Shown here piece after piece: positions 8,826-18,511 of a stretch of 64,000 bases of DNA; position 1 is the stretch's first letter; the number at the start of each line of letters is the position of its first letter. Position numbers and translations under genes: made by a program. The notes beneath the pieces are model-generated. The model had not been told where the DNA came from, ran no database searches, and saw only the letters and a program-made list of their open reading frames with translations. The stretch is from Oscillospiraceae bacterium (GTDB lineage Bacteria; Bacillota; Clostridia; Oscillospirales; Ruminococcaceae), in NCBI GenBank assembly GCA_009784625.1, contig WRBI01000002.1:54985-118984 (forward strand), given 5' to 3'.

Positions 8826-9329
8826 ATGAGTGAATTAACTTTCGAGATGAATAAAGATAAGGTGAGCATTGATCTCTTGATGTCCGCCGACCCATCCCTG
8901 CCCAAGGCTATGCGCACATTGAATGCATCCATGCCCTTTGTCGGCTTGGTTGGCGGCGAAGTGGTGGGTGTCTGTCTGGTCGAGCAGCGGGACGGTATTT
9001 ACGACATCGCTTATCTGGTGGTTGGCGGGATGCATCAGGGCAAAGGGTACGGCAAGGCTCTGCTTCGCTATGTGTTGGAAAACATCCACGCGCAGGGCGG
9101 CCAGTATGTCGAAATTGGCTGCGGAAACGCCGAGATTCAACTGATCACCCTTTACCAGAAGCTGGGTTTTCGGTTTTTAACCGTCTGGCTGGACTACTAC
9201 CTAACGGATAACCGGGTAGCCACTGTCGTAAACTCGATCTTTAACCGCGACATGATCCGCTTTCGCATCGACCTCAAAGAGAAAGGATCGTCCACTGTGG
9301 GCGGAAACCTTTCCGGCCTGGGGCGGTAG
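8826..9329 (+). CDS. GNAT family N-acetyltransferase
   Basis: The ATG at 8826 follows AAAGGAG by about ten bases; a GTG at 8823 is an alternative. The 167-residue product has a single GNAT fold. Acetyl-CoA-binding motif A is seen as GMHQGKGYGKALLRYV (Q-x-x-G-x-G pattern) near residue 60, and YQKLGFRFL is the usual motif B end. It should transfer an acyl group from CoA to an amine; the substrate is unknown. It has its own promoter and is monocistronic. Confidence 0.85.
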   Translation: MSELTFEMNKDKVSIDLLMSADPSLPKAMRTLNASMPFVGLVGGEVVGVCLVEQRDGIYDIAYLVVGGMHQGKGYGKALLRYVLENIHAQGGQYVEIGCGNAEIQLITLYQKLGFRFLTVWLDYYLTDNRVATVVNSIFNRDMIRFRIDLKEKGSSTVGGNLSGLGR

Positions 9330-9407
9330 CGTTCGACTGAATTTTAAGCGGCCGTCCGCGCGGATAGCCGCTTTTTGTTTTCATACACGAACAAGGGAGA
9401 TTTGAAT

Positions 9408-11054
9408 ATGCGCAAAGTTTTGATTGTCGGCGGAGTGGCGGGGGGCGCGTCGGCGGCCGCGCGGCTTCGCCGTTTAGACGAAGAGGCCGAAATCATCCTG
9501 TTCGAGCGGGGGGAATACATCTCATTCGCCAACTGTGGCCTGCCCTATTATATCGGCGGCGAGATCACCAGCAAATCCGCGTTGACTCTACAGACACCGG
9601 CCAGCTTCAACGCCCGGTTTAATGTGGATGTGCGGGTGTCGTGCGAGGTGATTTCCATCGATCGTGCGGCCAAGTCGGTCAATGTCAAAAATTACGTGAG
9701 CGGTCAAGTTTATACTGAAACTTACGATAAGCTGATTTTATCGCCGGGAGCCGAGCCGATCAAACCAAACATCGAGGGGGTCGACTCGGGAAGGGTTTTC
9801 ACCCTGCGCAACATCCCCGACACTTACAAAATCAAAGATTATATGGACAGCCAAAAGCCGCAGAGCGCGGTGGTGGTCGGGGGCGGCTACATCGGGGTCG
9901 AGATGGCCGAAAACCTGCGGGCGGCCGGGATGTCCGTCACCCTGATCGAAATGGCCAATCAGGTGATTGCCCCCATTGACTGTGAGATGGCTTGCGAGGT
10001 TCACCGATATCTTGAAAGCAAAGGTGTGCGCCTGATTCTGAAAAGCGCGGTCAAGTCAATCGCCGAGGAGGAGGGCGGGCTGACCGTCACCCTGAATGAC
10101 GGCAAGGTCAGCGGGGAGATACTGATCATGGCCATCGGGGTTAAACCGGAAAGCGGGCTGGCAAGCGCCGCCGGACTGGAGGTCAACGAGCGGGGCGCGA
10201 TTGTGGTGGATGACCATATGTTAACCTCCGACCCCGATATATACGCGGTGGGCGACGCGGTGCAGGCCGCCGACTTTGTCACCGGCCAAAAGGGATTTAT
10301 CCCGCTGGCCGGGCCGGCCAACAAACAGGGCCGAATCGCCGCCGACAATGTCTGCGGGCTGGGCAGCCGGTACAAAGGCACACAGGGCTCGGCTATTCTG
10401 AAAGTTTTTGAGATGACGGTGGCTGCCACCGGGGTGAGCGAAAAAACAGCCAAGCGGCTGGGGCTTAGCTATGACAAATCCTACACCTATTCGGCCAGCC
10501 ACGCGGGTTATTACCCCGGCGGGACCGGAATGTCAATCAAAATGGTATTTGAAAGGGAAACCGGAAAAATCCTGGGGGCGCAAGTGATCGGATTTGACGG
10601 AGTAGATAAGCGCTGTGACGTGATTGCCACCGCCATCCGGGCCGGGATGAGCGCCTATGATCTGACCGAACTCGAACTCTGTTACGCGCCGCCCTACTCC
10701 TCAGCGAAAGACCCGGTAAACATGGCCGGGTACGTCATCGAAAACCTGCTGACCGGCAAAGTCAAGAATTTTCACTGGGAGGATGCCGCCGGCCTGCCGC
10801 GTGACGGATCGGTCACCCTGCTTGATGTTCGCACACCGGGCGAGTACGCGAGGGGAAGCATCGAGGGCTTTGTCAACATCCCGCTGGATGATTTGCGGGG
10901 CCGGCTGGATGAATTGAATCGCGCAAAGCCGGTCTACGTCATCTGTCAGGTAGGGCTGCGGGGATATCTGGCCGCTAGAATTTTGACACAGAACGGGCGT
11001 GAGGCTTATAACCTGAGCGGCGGATACCGGCTTTACAATACAATTTTTGGTTAA
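9408..11054 (+). CDS. CoA-disulfide reductase with C-terminal rhodanese domain
   Basis: The ATG at 9408 has AGGGAG upstream. The 548-residue flavoprotein begins KVLIVGGVAGGASAAARLRR (FAD-binding Rossmann motif). The single redox Cys is at residue 43 in SFANCGLPYYIGG, the same place as in characterised CoA-disulfide reductases. A second Rossmann motif VVVGGGYIGVEMAE binds NAD(P)H and a dimerisation domain follows. The last 90 residues are a rhodanese domain with the active Cys in VYVICQVGLRG. This fusion is typical of CoA-disulfide or per/polysulfide reductases in anaerobes. A role in thiol/sulfane-sulfur handling is inferred. A terminator follows directly. Confidence 0.9.
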   Translation: MRKVLIVGGVAGGASAAARLRRLDEEAEIILFERGEYISFANCGLPYYIGGEITSKSALTLQTPASFNARFNVDVRVSCEVISIDRAAKSVNVKNYVSGQVYTETYDKLILSPGAEPIKPNIEGVDSGRVFTLRNIPDTYKIKDYMDSQKPQSAVVVGGGYIGVEMAENLRAAGMSVTLIEMANQVIAPIDCEMACEVHRYLESKGVRLILKSAVKSIAEEEGGLTVTLNDGKVSGEILIMAIGVKPESGLASAAGLEVNERGAIVVDDHMLTSDPDIYAVGDAVQAADFVTGQKGFIPLAGPANKQGRIAADNVCGLGSRYKGTQGSAILKVFEMTVAATGVSEKTAKRLGLSYDKSYTYSASHAGYYPGGTGMSIKMVFERETGKILGAQVIGFDGVDKRCDVIATAIRAGMSAYDLTELELCYAPPYSSAKDPVNMAGYVIENLLTGKVKNFHWEDAAGLPRDGSVTLLDVRTPGEYARGSIEGFVNIPLDDLRGRLDELNRAKPVYVICQVGLRGYLAARILTQNGREAYNLSGGYRLYNTIFG

Positions 11055-11055
11055 A

Positions 11056-11088
11056 AAAAGTCCGGGCCATGACAGCCCGGGCTTTTTC
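11056..11088 (+). terminator. rho-independent terminator
   Basis: AAGTCCGGGC and GCCCGGGCTT pair across a 7-nt loop and run into TTTTT, starting just after the stop of the CoA-disulfide reductase gene. Confidence 0.9.
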
Positions 11089-11116
11089 GCGCTTGGGTAT
11101 TGATTGTCTGTTTTGA

Positions 11117-12997
11117 TTACGGAGCCGGTGTGCCGGAGATAAGAGCCAGAGCAACCGTAAACCGTACCGTGCTGTTCGCGGGTACACCGGGCTTCTGTGA
11201 GTCGAGTACAAAACGCACACTGGTTCCATCCAGCAACACCGGCATGGTAGCGAGTACGGTGCCGGTGGGAGAGACGAGCCAGCCCTGTGTATACGTGGGA
11301 GTACCCACATACAATGCCAGCGGCGGATATTGTGCCGACGTCATCAAGGTATAAACCGTTCCGCCGGCCAGGGTTTGCGTGTGGTCTAATGCCCCAATTC
11401 CGAAGAAACTGTGGGTAATACCCGTACGCACCACACCTACACCCAGGTGTGACAACCGCAAGTCGGTTGAGAAAACTTCCACAAATTCTGAAACGAATAT
11501 GAAGTTTTCTATCTCGGTTATCTTGTTGTTAATGTTGACGATATCGTTATCGATCATGTTTAGCTGCTTATAGATTTCGGTCAGGTCGGGCATTGGGCCT
11601 TCCGGGCCCTGTGGCCCCTGTATGCCTTGTGATCCTTGCGGCCCAACCTCTCCTTGAATGCCCTGTGGGCCGGCCGGGCCGATTGACCCCTGCGCACCGG
11701 TGGCTCCGGTTTCGCCTTGTGGACCCGTCTCCCCCTGGATTCCCTGCGGGCCGATTGGTCCGGATTCGCCTTGCGAGCCAGCCGGGCCGATTGGGCCTTG
11801 CGGGCCGGTTTCACCCGCAATACCCTGCGGCCCCGGCTCCCCTTGGATTCCTTGCGGACCGGTTGATCCGACTTCACCTTGTGGCCCTGTCGGGCCGATT
11901 GCACCCTGCGGTCCCGGCTCGCCCTGGATTCCTTGTGATCCGGCCGCACCGGCTTCGCCCCGCGGGCCGGTTGGCCCGGCCTCGCCTTGTATGCCCTGCG
12001 GCCCCGACTCACCCTGAATACCCTGCAAGCCAACCGGGCCAATCTCACCCTGCGGGCCGACCGGACCAGCGTCGCCTTGCGGGCCGTCCGGGCCGATTGA
12101 GCCTTGCGGGCCCACCTCTCCCTGGATTCCCTGCGGGCCGACCGGACCAGCTTCACCTTGCGGGCCGGCCGGGCCGATTGCGCCTTGCGGGCCCACCTCT
12201 CCCTGGATTCCCTGCGGGCCGACTGACCCAGCTTCACCCTGCGGGCCGGCCGGGCCGATTGAGCCTTGCGGCCCCACTTCACCCTGGATTCCCTGCGGGC
12301 CGACCGGACCAGCTTCACCTTGCGGGCCGGCCGGGCCGATTGAGCCTTGCGGGCCCACCTCTCCCTGGATTCCCTGCGGGCCGGCCGGGCCGATTGAGCC
12401 TTGCGGCCCCACTTCTCCCTGGATTCCCTGCGGGCCGACTGGCCCAGCTTCACCTTGCGGTCCTATTGGTCCGGTTTCACCTTGCACACCGGCTGCGCCG
12501 GTCGCACCTTGCGGCCCTGTCTGCCCTTGGATTCCCTGTGGACCGGTTGGTCCGGTCTGGCCGGCCTCACCCTGCGGCCCCGCCTCGCCTTGGGTACCCT
12601 GTGGGCCGGTCCGGCCGGTTGCGCCTTGCGGGCCGGCCGGGCCAACTTCGCCTTGCGGGCCTTGCGGGCCGGTCGCGCCCTGTGGACCCGGCACACCTTG
12701 CGAGCCTTGCGAACCTGCCGGCCCCTGCGGGCCGGGCAGTCCGGGCATCCCGGCCTCACCTTGTGGGCCTTGCGGGCCGACCGGGCCTTGTGATCCCTGC
12801 GGCCCGGGCCGGCCCTGTGTTCCGGCGGGGCCTTGCGGCCCCGGCTCACCCGGCAAACCCCGCGGGCCGACCGGGCCTTGAAACCCCATCGGCCCACGAG
12901 GCCCGCGCGGGCCAACACAGCAGCAGCTTGTGCAAAACCCACATCCGCGGCAGCAGGGAGAACCATGTCCACACTTTGTATTATTTTGTCTATTCAT
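11117..12997 (-). CDS. collagen-like surface/exosporium-type protein
   Basis: The ATG at 12997 is preceded by AGGGTG; an ATG 21 bp upstream lacks an RBS. The 626-residue protein has a short Cys-rich N-terminus ([19 protein letters not shown]), about 145 uninterrupted Gly-X-Y triplets (residues about 29-468, dominated by GPQG, GPAG, GIQG), a predicted coiled coil (about 470-500) and a C-terminal beta-rich domain of about 125 residues. This matches BclA-like collagen-repeat proteins, where the C-terminal domain trimerises. No signal peptide or membrane anchor is seen. The Cys cluster could cross-link it to a spore or cell surface layer, which is inference. The Gly-X-Y DNA has 81-bp internal repeats. 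Confidence 0.88.
   Translation of the reverse strand: MNRQNNTKCGHGSPCCRGCGFCTSCCCVGPRGPRGPMGFQGPVGPRGLPGEPGPQGPAGTQGRPGPQGSQGPVGPQGPQGEAGMPGLPGPQGPAGSQGSQGVPGPQGATGPQGPQGEVGPAGPQGATGRTGPQGTQGEAGPQGEAGQTGPTGPQGIQGQTGPQGATGAAGVQGETGPIGPQGEAGPVGPQGIQGEVGPQGSIGPAGPQGIQGEVGPQGSIGPAGPQGEAGPVGPQGIQGEVGPQGSIGPAGPQGEAGSVGPQGIQGEVGPQGAIGPAGPQGEAGPVGPQGIQGEVGPQGSIGPDGPQGDAGPVGPQGEIGPVGLQGIQGESGPQGIQGEAGPTGPRGEAGAAGSQGIQGEPGPQGAIGPTGPQGEVGSTGPQGIQGEPGPQGIAGETGPQGPIGPAGSQGESGPIGPQGIQGETGPQGETGATGAQGSIGPAGPQGIQGEVGPQGSQGIQGPQGPEGPMPDLTEIYKQLNMIDNDIVNINNKITEIENFIFVSEFVEVFSTDLRLSHLGVGVVRTGITHSFFGIGALDHTQTLAGGTVYTLMTSAQYPPLALYVGTPTYTQGWLVSPTGTVLATMPVLLDGTSVRFVLDSQKPGVPANSTVRFTVALALISGTPAP
12058..12440. repeat. 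81-bp tandem repeats inside the collagen-like gene
   Basis: Near-identical blocks begin near 12059, 12140, 12221 and 12302, each 81 bp, followed by a shorter 54-bp variant. Each encodes 27 residues (nine Gly-X-Y triplets). Such in-frame repeats can change copy number without breaking the reading frame. Confidence 0.8.
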
Positions 12998-13080
12998 AAT
13001 ATATAACACCCTGATCATGATGGATTTTAGTACTTATGCTCAGTATACTCTCAGAACGTTTTGATTGTGAATGTGAAAAA

Positions 13081-13107
13081 GCGGCGCCTCTGTATGAGGC
13101 GCCGCCT
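13081..13107 (-). terminator. terminator of the pyruvate carboxylase gene
   Basis: GCGGCGCCTC and GAGGCGCCGC form a perfect 10-bp stem with a 5-nt loop. On the minus strand it is followed by TTTTT and lies just after the pyc stop codon. Confidence 0.85.
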
Positions 13108-13118
13108 TTTCTGTTGCG

Positions 13119-16100
13119 TTAGACCAGCTTCGCAATCAGCTCGCCGGACTTGACCGTCCGGCCTTCGGATACAAGTACCTGGTCAATGATTCCATCGATC
13201 TGACAAAGGATGGTGGTTTCCATCTTCATCGCCTCGATTATGACGATTACATCCCCCTGTTTGACCGCGGTTCCGGGCCTTACCATCAACTTGCTGATCA
13301 TTCCCGGCAGGGTTGCGCCGACTTCTTTGGGATTGTTTGGGTCAGCCTCAGCCGCCGCCTCAACCTGTGCCTTAGCCTGAGTCGGCAGCGTGGTGTCAAG
13401 CACCGAGATCTCCCGCCGAAAACCGTTTAGCTCAAAGACCACCCGGCGTGTGTTGTCGTCCTCAATATCCCCAATCATGACCAGGTGTATAAGTAATATT
13501 TTACCTTCTTCAATCTCGACTTCGGTTGCGCCGCCGGGGGCAAGTCCGTTGTAGAAGACGGGTGTGTCCAAGGTCGAAAGATCAGAGTACTTCCGCCGAT
13601 GGGCATAAAACGCTTCGACCACTTTTGGATAAAGACAGTAAGCCACAATATCCCGCATGGTGGGGTCAGGGCAGAACGGCTTCATCTGCTCGGCGACCTT
13701 TTCAAAGTCGGCGGGTGCCAGATGCTGTCCGGGGCGGCCGGTAATCGGCTCTTTACCCTTTAGCACAACGGCTTGAAGATCCTTGGGAAACCCGCCTTGA
13801 GGCTGGCCCATCCGCCCGCTGAAGTAACTGACCACCGAATCGGGGTAGGACAGGTGTTTGCCCTTTTCGGTGATGTTTTGGGCATCCAGATTGTTTTGCA
13901 GCATAAAGATGGCGAAGTCGCCGACCATCTTGGAGGACGGGGTGACCTTGACGATATCACCCAGCATCTCGTTGACTTCTTTGAACTTGTCTTTGACGTC
14001 CTGCCAGCGGTTGCCAAGCCCCAGGCTTTCGACCTGCGCTTTCAGGTTGGTGTACTGACCGCCCGGCATCTCGTACTTGTAAATATCGGTGGTCGGGGTG
14101 GTCAGGCCTTCTTCAAACTGTTTGTAGAACTTGCGGGCGTCCTCCCAGTAAGCAGAAAGCGGCAGCAGCTTCTCGTCGTCCAAACCGGTGTCCCGCTCAT
14201 GGCCGCCCAGCACGGTCACCATCGCGTTCATCGAGGGCTGGCTGGTCAGTGAGGACATGGAGGCGATCGCCACGTCGGCGATATCTACCCCGGCTTCGGC
14301 CGCCTTGAGCAATGTGGCCACCCCGTTCCCGCTGGTGTCGTGGGTGTGCAGATGGATGGGCAGGCCAATCTCGTTTTTTAGGGTGGACACAAGTTTTTCG
14401 GCGGCGTAGGGCTTGAGCAGGCCGGACATATCTTTGATACCCAAAATATGTACCCCGCGGCGCTCAAGCTCTTTGGCCATCTCCACGTAATATTTTAAGT
14501 TGTACTTATCCCGTTTGGGGTCGGAAATGTCGCCGGTATAGCAAATGTAGCCCTCGCACAGCTTGTTCTGTTTTAACACCTCGTCAATCGAAAGCTCCAT
14601 ATTGGGCAGCCAGTTGAGGGAGTCAAATACGCGAAAAACGTCAATCCCCGCGCCGGCCGATTCTTTGATGAACTGTCGGATGACATTGTCCGGGTAGCTG
14701 GTGTAGCCGACGGCGTTGGCCCCGCGCAGCAGCATCATAAACGGGATATTGGGGATTTTTTCACGCAGGATGCTCAGGCGGTCCCAGGGGGACTCAAACA
14801 GGTAGCGATAGGCCACGTCAAAGGTCGCGCCCCCCCACATTTCGAGCGCGAACAGGTTGGGCATGGCGTGGGCGGTGTAGTCGGCGACGGCGGCCATATC
14901 CTTTGTCCGCACCCGGGTGGCCAGCAGCGACTGCATTGCGTCCCGCATAGTGGTGTCTGAAAGCAGCAGTTTTTTGCTGTTTAGACAGAAGTCGCGGACT
15001 GCAATGGGACCTTTCTCGTCCAACAGTTGTTTAAGGCCGTCCGGTTTTTCCCACTGTCCGCCGACCGGGGCTTTGATGGCCGAAATGGGGGAAATCGAGC
15101 TGTGTACCGCGTCCAGACCGCGGTCGCCGTTAACTGACAGGTGGCCTATGTAAGTGAGAATTTTGGTGTCGCGATCCCGCGATTGCGGCAGCTCGTACAG
15201 GGAGGGCGTGTCGTCGATAAAGGTGGTGTTGCAGGACATTTCGGCGAACTTGGGGTGGTTTAATATGTTCGTCAAAAACTGGATGTTGGTCTTGACCCCT
15301 TGTACCCGCATCTCGCCAAGCGCCCGCCTCGCACGGCGGGTCGCGCCCTCAAACGTCCGGTCAAAAGTGCAGACTTTGACCAGCAGGCTGTCGTAATAGG
15401 GCAAGATTTCGGCTCCGGGGTAAACGTTCCCCGCGTCCAGGCGAACGCCGTATCCGCCGGGAGAGCGGTAGACGGTGATCTTGCCAACATCCGGCGCGAA
15501 TCGGTTGGCCGGGTCTTCGGTGGTTACCCGACACTGAATGGCCACCCCGTTCATGGTGATCGACGCCTGATCCGGCAGGGCAATCTGCGCATCGGACAGC
15601 GGACGGCCTTCGGCGATCAAAATCTGTGTCTTAACAATGTCAACACCGGTGATCATCTCGGTGATGGTATGCTCAACCTGTACCCGCGGGTTCATCTCGA
15701 TAAAATAGTGCTTGCCGGTGCTCGGCTCGACCAAAAATTCGACTGTGCCGGCGTTCACATAACTTACCTGTTTTGCGATTTTAATCGCGTCCCCATAAAT
15801 CTTTTGCAGAATCTCTTTGGAAACGGACACAGCCGGCGCGACCTCGACCACTTTTTGGTATCGGCGCTGAAGCGAGCAGTCCCGCTCAAAGAGGTGAACG
15901 ACATTGCCGTGTTTATCGGCGATCACCTGCATCTCGATGTGTTTTGGCTCGACCAGATATTTCTCAATAAAAATATCGCCGTTGCCAAAGGATTTGAGCG
16001 CTTCGCTCTGCACCAAGCCGAACGCGGCCCTCAGCTGATCCTCGTCGTTTACCCGGCGCATCCCTTTTCCGCCGCCGCCGGCCGCCGCTTTGAGGATGAC

Positions 16101-16577
16101 CGGGTAGCCGTACTCGGCCGCGGTTTTGGCCGCCGCATCCACGTCGGACAGCGGGTCGACACTGCCGGGGATGGTGGGCACACCGCAGGCTTTGGCGATC
16201 TCTTTGGCGCTCAGCTTGTCGCCCATCTTTTCAAGCACATGGGAGGGCGGGCCGATAAAGGTGATCCCGTTTTGCTCACACGCCCGGGCAAAGTTTGGGT
16301 TCTCGGACAAAAAGCCATAACCGGGGTGGATCGCATCCACCCCTTTCTCTTTGGCCAAGCGGATAATGCCCTCAATATCCAGATAAGCGCCCAGCGGGGT
16401 ACGCCCCTCACCAATTAAGTAGGACGCGTCCGCCTTTGTGCGAAATAAATTGTAGGCGTCTTCTTTTGAATAAATCGCCACCGTGCTCATCCCCAAGTCT
16501 TTACAGGCCCGAAAAACACGCACGGCAATTTCGCCGCGGTTTGCCACCAGAACTTTTTTAATACGCTTGCTCGCCAT
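13119..16577 (-). CDS. pyc: pyruvate carboxylase
   Basis: The ATG at 16577 follows GGAGGAGAT; the frame extends upstream without an RBS. The 1152-residue length is normal for single-chain pyruvate carboxylase. The order is biotin carboxylase (KKVLVANRGEIAVRVFRAC at the N-terminus, ATP loop KAAAGGGGKGMRRV near residue 165), carboxyltransferase TIM barrel (from LLLSDTTMRDAMQSLLATR near residue 540) and a C-terminal biotinyl domain with EAMKMET, the Lys of AMKM carrying biotin. It carboxylates pyruvate to oxaloacetate with ATP and bicarbonate. It has its own consensus promoter and a 5' leader of about 120 nt. No biotin protein ligase gene is nearby. Confidence 0.97.
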   Translation of the reverse strand: MASKRIKKVLVANRGEIAVRVFRACKDLGMSTVAIYSKEDAYNLFRTKADASYLIGEGRTPLGAYLDIEGIIRLAKEKGVDAIHPGYGFLSENPNFARACEQNGITFIGPPSHVLEKMGDKLSAKEIAKACGVPTIPGSVDPLSDVDAAAKTAAEYGYPVILKAAAGGGGKGMRRVNDEDQLRAAFGLVQSEALKSFGNGDIFIEKYLVEPKHIEMQVIADKHGNVVHLFERDCSLQRRYQKVVEVAPAVSVSKEILQKIYGDAIKIAKQVSYVNAGTVEFLVEPSTGKHYFIEMNPRVQVEHTITEMITGVDIVKTQILIAEGRPLSDAQIALPDQASITMNGVAIQCRVTTEDPANRFAPDVGKITVYRSPGGYGVRLDAGNVYPGAEILPYYDSLLVKVCTFDRTFEGATRRARRALGEMRVQGVKTNIQFLTNILNHPKFAEMSCNTTFIDDTPSLYELPQSRDRDTKILTYIGHLSVNGDRGLDAVHSSISPISAIKAPVGGQWEKPDGLKQLLDEKGPIAVRDFCLNSKKLLLSDTTMRDAMQSLLATRVRTKDMAAVADYTAHAMPNLFALEMWGGATFDVAYRYLFESPWDRLSILREKIPNIPFMMLLRGANAVGYTSYPDNVIRQFIKESAGAGIDVFRVFDSLNWLPNMELSIDEVLKQNKLCEGYICYTGDISDPKRDKYNLKYYVEMAKELERRGVHILGIKDMSGLLKPYAAEKLVSTLKNEIGLPIHLHTHDTSGNGVATLLKAAEAGVDIADVAIASMSSLTSQPSMNAMVTVLGGHERDTGLDDEKLLPLSAYWEDARKFYKQFEEGLTTPTTDIYKYEMPGGQYTNLKAQVESLGLGNRWQDVKDKFKEVNEMLGDIVKVTPSSKMVGDFAIFMLQNNLDAQNITEKGKHLSYPDSVVSYFSGRMGQPQGGFPKDLQAVVLKGKEPITGRPGQHLAPADFEKVAEQMKPFCPDPTMRDIVAYCLYPKVVEAFYAHRRKYSDLSTLDTPVFYNGLAPGGATEVEIEEGKILLIHLVMIGDIEDDNTRRVVFELNGFRREISVLDTTLPTQAKAQVEAAAEADPNNPKEVGATLPGMISKLMVRPGTAVKQGDVIVIIEAMKMETTILCQIDGIIDQVLVSEGRTVKSGELIAKLV

Positions 16578-16631
16578 TCGATCTCCTCCAACACTGTGAA
16601 TTATCTTTGCCGATCCGTGGACTCTGCCCCC

Positions 16632-16653
16632 TACTTTCAACATTTTGAAAGTA
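16632..16653. promoter_or_regulatory. perfect palindrome in the pyc leader
   Basis: TACTTTCAA-CATT-TTGAAAGTA is a perfect inverted repeat with 9-bp arms, located between the pyc promoter and start codon. It could be a repressor operator or an RNA hairpin. On the minus strand it is preceded, not followed, by a T-run, so it is not a standard terminator. Confidence 0.55.
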
Positions 16654-16706
16654 AAAAAACTAAATCTTGCAAAATAACCCGCTGCTATCAAGTTACAACT
16701 GTTACA

Positions 16707-16735
16707 ATTATATCATCGAACCCCTCTATTGTCAA
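16707..16735 (-). promoter_or_regulatory. consensus sigma-A promoter of pyc
   Basis: TTGACA, a 17-bp spacer and TATAAT on the minus strand, a perfect match to consensus. It lies about 130 bp before the pyc start codon. Confidence 0.9.
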
Positions 16736-16814
16736 ATGTCTATGTAATTACAAAATTTAGACAATGATCGATTATGCAATTCTAATAATGCGTGGCGGCA
16801 CGACGCGATTCTGT

Positions 16815-16843
16815 TTGCATTGTGGGTGGGCGCGGTGTATAAT
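16815..16843 (+). promoter_or_regulatory. sigma-A promoter of the FAD-dependent dehydrogenase gene
   Basis: TTGCAT, a 17-bp spacer and TATAAT lie 60 bp before the ATG and diverge from the pyc promoter. Confidence 0.75.
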
Positions 16844-16902
16844 GAGAAAGCGCCGTTGACAAACAGCGATACAAGCGCACAGAGCAAAGGGTGTAAAAGG
16901 GA

Positions 16903-18306
16903 ATGAAACATTGCGACATATTGATTATCGGGGCCGGGCCATCCGGAATCTTCACGGCACTTGAGCTTTTGCGGCAGAGGTCGAATCTGCGGATCGCCAT
17001 CGTCGAAAAAGGCTCACCCATCGAAAAACGCAGCTGCCCCAAAGACGTGACCAAAAAGTGTGTAAACTGTAAGCCCTACTGTCACATCACCACCGGGTTT
17101 TCGGGGGCGGGCGCTTTTTCGGACGGAAAGCTCTCGCTCAGCCACGAGATTGGCGGTGATTTGCCCTCCCTGGTCGGGACTGATTTTGCCCAGGAGCTGA
17201 TCGGCTACACCGACGGCATCTACCTGGAGTTTGGCGCAGGCAAATCGGTTGAAGGCGTCGGAAACGATGAGAAAGTAAAAGAAATCCGCAAACGGGCGAT
17301 CCAGGCCGGGCTCAAGCTGGTTGACTGCCCGATCCGGCATTTAGGTACCGAGAAAGCGCAGGAAATCTACGCAAAGATTCAGCAGTACCTGCTCGAAAAC
17401 GGGGTGGAAATTCACTTCGGCATACGCTGCGACAACATCATCATCGAAAATGGTGTTTGTAAGGGCGCGGTCATCTCGCCGGCCAAAGGCGGGGAGGCGG
17501 TCACCATGCTCGCGAAAGAAACTGTGATTGCGACCGGGCGGCGGGGGGCCGATTGGCTGGAGCGCTTGTGCGCCGAGCACGGCATCGCCCACAAGCCGGG
17601 CATGGTCGACATCGGCGTGCGGGTAGAAGTGCGCAACGAAATCATGGAGGACGTCAACAACGTTCTGTACGAATCCAAACTGATTGGGTTTCCGCTGCCG
17701 TTTAAGAATATGGTGCGCACTTTCTGTCAGAATCCGGGCGGCTTTGTCAGTCAGGAAAACTACGACAATGATCTGGCCGTGGTCAATGGCCACTCATACA
17801 AAGAAAAAAAGTCGAAGAACACAAACTTGTCGATACTTTGCTCCCACGACTTTATCCACCCGTTCAACCAGCCGATCGCTTACGCGCAAAAAGTGGGCGA
17901 GATCACCAATATGCTGGGCGGCGGACATATACTCGTCCAGCGGTATGGGGATATTTTGCAGGGCAAACGCACCTGGCAGGATGAACTGGTCCGCTCGAAT
18001 GTGCGGCCTACCCTGACCGACGCGGTGGCCGGTGACATCACTGCGGCCATGCCCTACCGCGCCATGATCAACATCATCAACTTTATCCAGGCGGTCGACC
18101 ACGTTGTCCCCGGCTTCGCGAGCACCGAGACTTTGCTCTATTCCCCCGAGCTTAAGTTTTACAGCAACTGCGTCCAGCTGGACGATCAGCTGAAAACCAG
18201 CGTACAAGGGCTTTATTGCATCGGGGATTCAAGCGGCTGGACCCGCGGGCTGATGATGGCCTCGGTAATGGGTGTGTTGATGGGCCGGCAGATTCAGTCC
18301 CGTTGA
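16903..18306 (+). CDS. NAD(P)/FAD-dependent dehydrogenase (COG2509-like)
   Basis: The 467-residue protein begins CDILIIGAGPSGIFTALELL, a dinucleotide-binding motif for FAD. A Cys-containing stretch (KKCVNCKPYCHITTGFSGAGAFSDGK) follows near residues 50-75, and a second FAD-contact motif (GLYCIGDSSGWTRGLMMASVMG) lies near the C-terminus. This pattern matches the uncharacterised FAD-dependent dehydrogenases common in Firmicutes. The substrate is unknown. It is a single-gene unit with its own promoter and a strong terminator. Confidence 0.85.
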   Translation: MKHCDILIIGAGPSGIFTALELLRQRSNLRIAIVEKGSPIEKRSCPKDVTKKCVNCKPYCHITTGFSGAGAFSDGKLSLSHEIGGDLPSLVGTDFAQELIGYTDGIYLEFGAGKSVEGVGNDEKVKEIRKRAIQAGLKLVDCPIRHLGTEKAQEIYAKIQQYLLENGVEIHFGIRCDNIIIENGVCKGAVISPAKGGEAVTMLAKETVIATGRRGADWLERLCAEHGIAHKPGMVDIGVRVEVRNEIMEDVNNVLYESKLIGFPLPFKNMVRTFCQNPGGFVSQENYDNDLAVVNGHSYKEKKSKNTNLSILCSHDFIHPFNQPIAYAQKVGEITNMLGGGHILVQRYGDILQGKRTWQDELVRSNVRPTLTDAVAGDITAAMPYRAMINIINFIQAVDHVVPGFASTETLLYSPELKFYSNCVQLDDQLKTSVQGLYCIGDSSGWTRGLMMASVMGVLMGRQIQSR

Positions 18307-18360
18307 TGTTTAAAACAATAACTTGTGGGGTTATTGTGTAAAGTTACCGCCAAAAACAAA

Positions 18361-18393
18361 CCGCCTGACTTTGTTTTAGTCAGGCGGTTTTTC
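18361..18393 (+). terminator. rho-independent terminator
   Basis: CCGCCTGACT and AGTCAGGCGG form a perfect 10-bp stem followed by TTTTTC, 55 bp after the stop of the FAD-dependent dehydrogenase. Confidence 0.92.
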
Positions 18394-18450
18394 TTTGATC
18401 GCTGCAGCGATACAGCGCGATTCTATTGTCAAGAGACAAGCGGCAAAGAA

Positions 18451-18501
18451 ACAACCAATTCCGGCAATGCGCAAACAAACCACATTGCCGGAATTGGTTG
18501 T
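18451..18501 (-). terminator. long hairpin ending the liv-dha cluster
   Basis: ACAACCAATTCCGGCAATG pairs perfectly with its complement across a 13-nt loop (19-bp stem). On the minus strand it ends in TTTCTTT and follows the stop of the last gene of the cluster by ten bases. Confidence 0.85.
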
Positions 18502-18511
18502 TATATCTGCA

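Noticed and set aside
11593..12999. 468-codon open frame on the plus strand opposite the collagen-like gene
   Set aside because: It is the antisense shadow of the Gly-X-Y repeats; its Pro/Arg/Leu-rich repeats mirror the repeat unit, with no RBS or fold.
15300..16418. 372-codon plus-strand frame inside pyc
   Set aside because: Antisense to the biotin carboxylase domain; no RBS, no recognisable domain.
16678..16712. BirA (biotin repressor) box in the pyc leader
   Set aside because: A TTGTAAC element is present but the second half-site fits poorly and the spacing is not right.
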